This document shows, one piece after another, positions 22,398-22,446 of a stretch of DNA of 22,446 nt. Positions within the stretch are counted from its first letter, which is position 1. Each line of letters opens with the position of its first letter. The notes beneath the pieces were generated by a model. That model had not been told where the DNA came from, did no database searches, and was given only the letters and a program-made list of their open reading frames with translations. This DNA is from an uncultured Campylobacter sp. (GTDB taxonomy: Bacteria > Campylobacterota > Campylobacteria > Campylobacterales > Campylobacteraceae): positions 1-22,446 of the forward strand of contig NZ_CALKTL010000137.1 in NCBI RefSeq assembly GCF_937997405.1. Reading direction: 5' to 3'. Made by a program: the position numbers and the translations under genes.

Positions 22398-22446
22398 AAA
22401 TTTTAAATTTATATTATCCAAAAAGAACCTTTAACTTTAAAATCAA

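Overview
The window is mostly a chromosomal segment of an epsilonproteobacterium, most likely a Campylobacter of the higher-GC oral group (C. gracilis / C. rectus / C. showae type). The evidence is the protein content, the very frequent AAATTT/AAAATTTT words in coding and spacer DNA, and a gene order (AAA ATPase, MtaB-like, MscS-like, aroB, with tgt nearby) that I recall from the Cj1005c-Cj1010 region of C. jejuni. From about position 18,700 to the end the DNA changes abruptly. It becomes much more AT-rich, loses the AAATTT style, changes strand, and carries a riboflavin operon of fusobacterial/Firmicute appearance. That is either a recent horizontal acquisition or an assembly join, and the sequence alone cannot decide.

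Layout. 3-599 (+): end of a multi-pass membrane protein cut by the window edge. 600-1287: gene-free spacer full of AAATTT-type words. 1288-2454 (-): tgt. 2774-3112 (-): secreted Excalibur-domain protein. 3301-8040 (-): seven tightly packed genes built around an unusual P1B-type ATPase, with a small protein sharing its Arg-rich N-terminal domain, a ferritin-like helical protein, and four small membrane or basic proteins. 8106-14380 (-): mog, a protease-dead FtsH-like ATPase, an MtaB-type methylthiotransferase, a MscS-family channel and aroB, overlapping or nearly so. 14423-15841 (-): TrkA/RCK-like protein. 16134-18449 (-): TonB-dependent siderophore receptor. 18777-22397 (+): ribH-ribD-ribE-ribBA.

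The main result is the 3301-8040 cluster. Its P-type ATPase has the features I associate with FezB, the P1B-6 ATPase of ferrosomes (membrane-bounded iron-storage organelles described in Desulfovibrio magneticus, Shewanella, Rhodopseudomonas and Clostridioides difficile). These features are an Arg-rich N-terminal motif, Tyr-Ser-Cys instead of Cys-Pro-Cys in the transmembrane metal site, and small accessory membrane proteins. I infer that this is a ferrosome-type iron compartment operon with some components I cannot match to named Fez proteins.

Iron links several parts: the putative ferrosome cluster, a siderophore receptor, and a flavin operon. Riboflavin supply has been tied to ferric reduction and iron acquisition in C. 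jejuni. The remaining genes (tgt, mtaB, aroB, mog, channel) are housekeeping functions.
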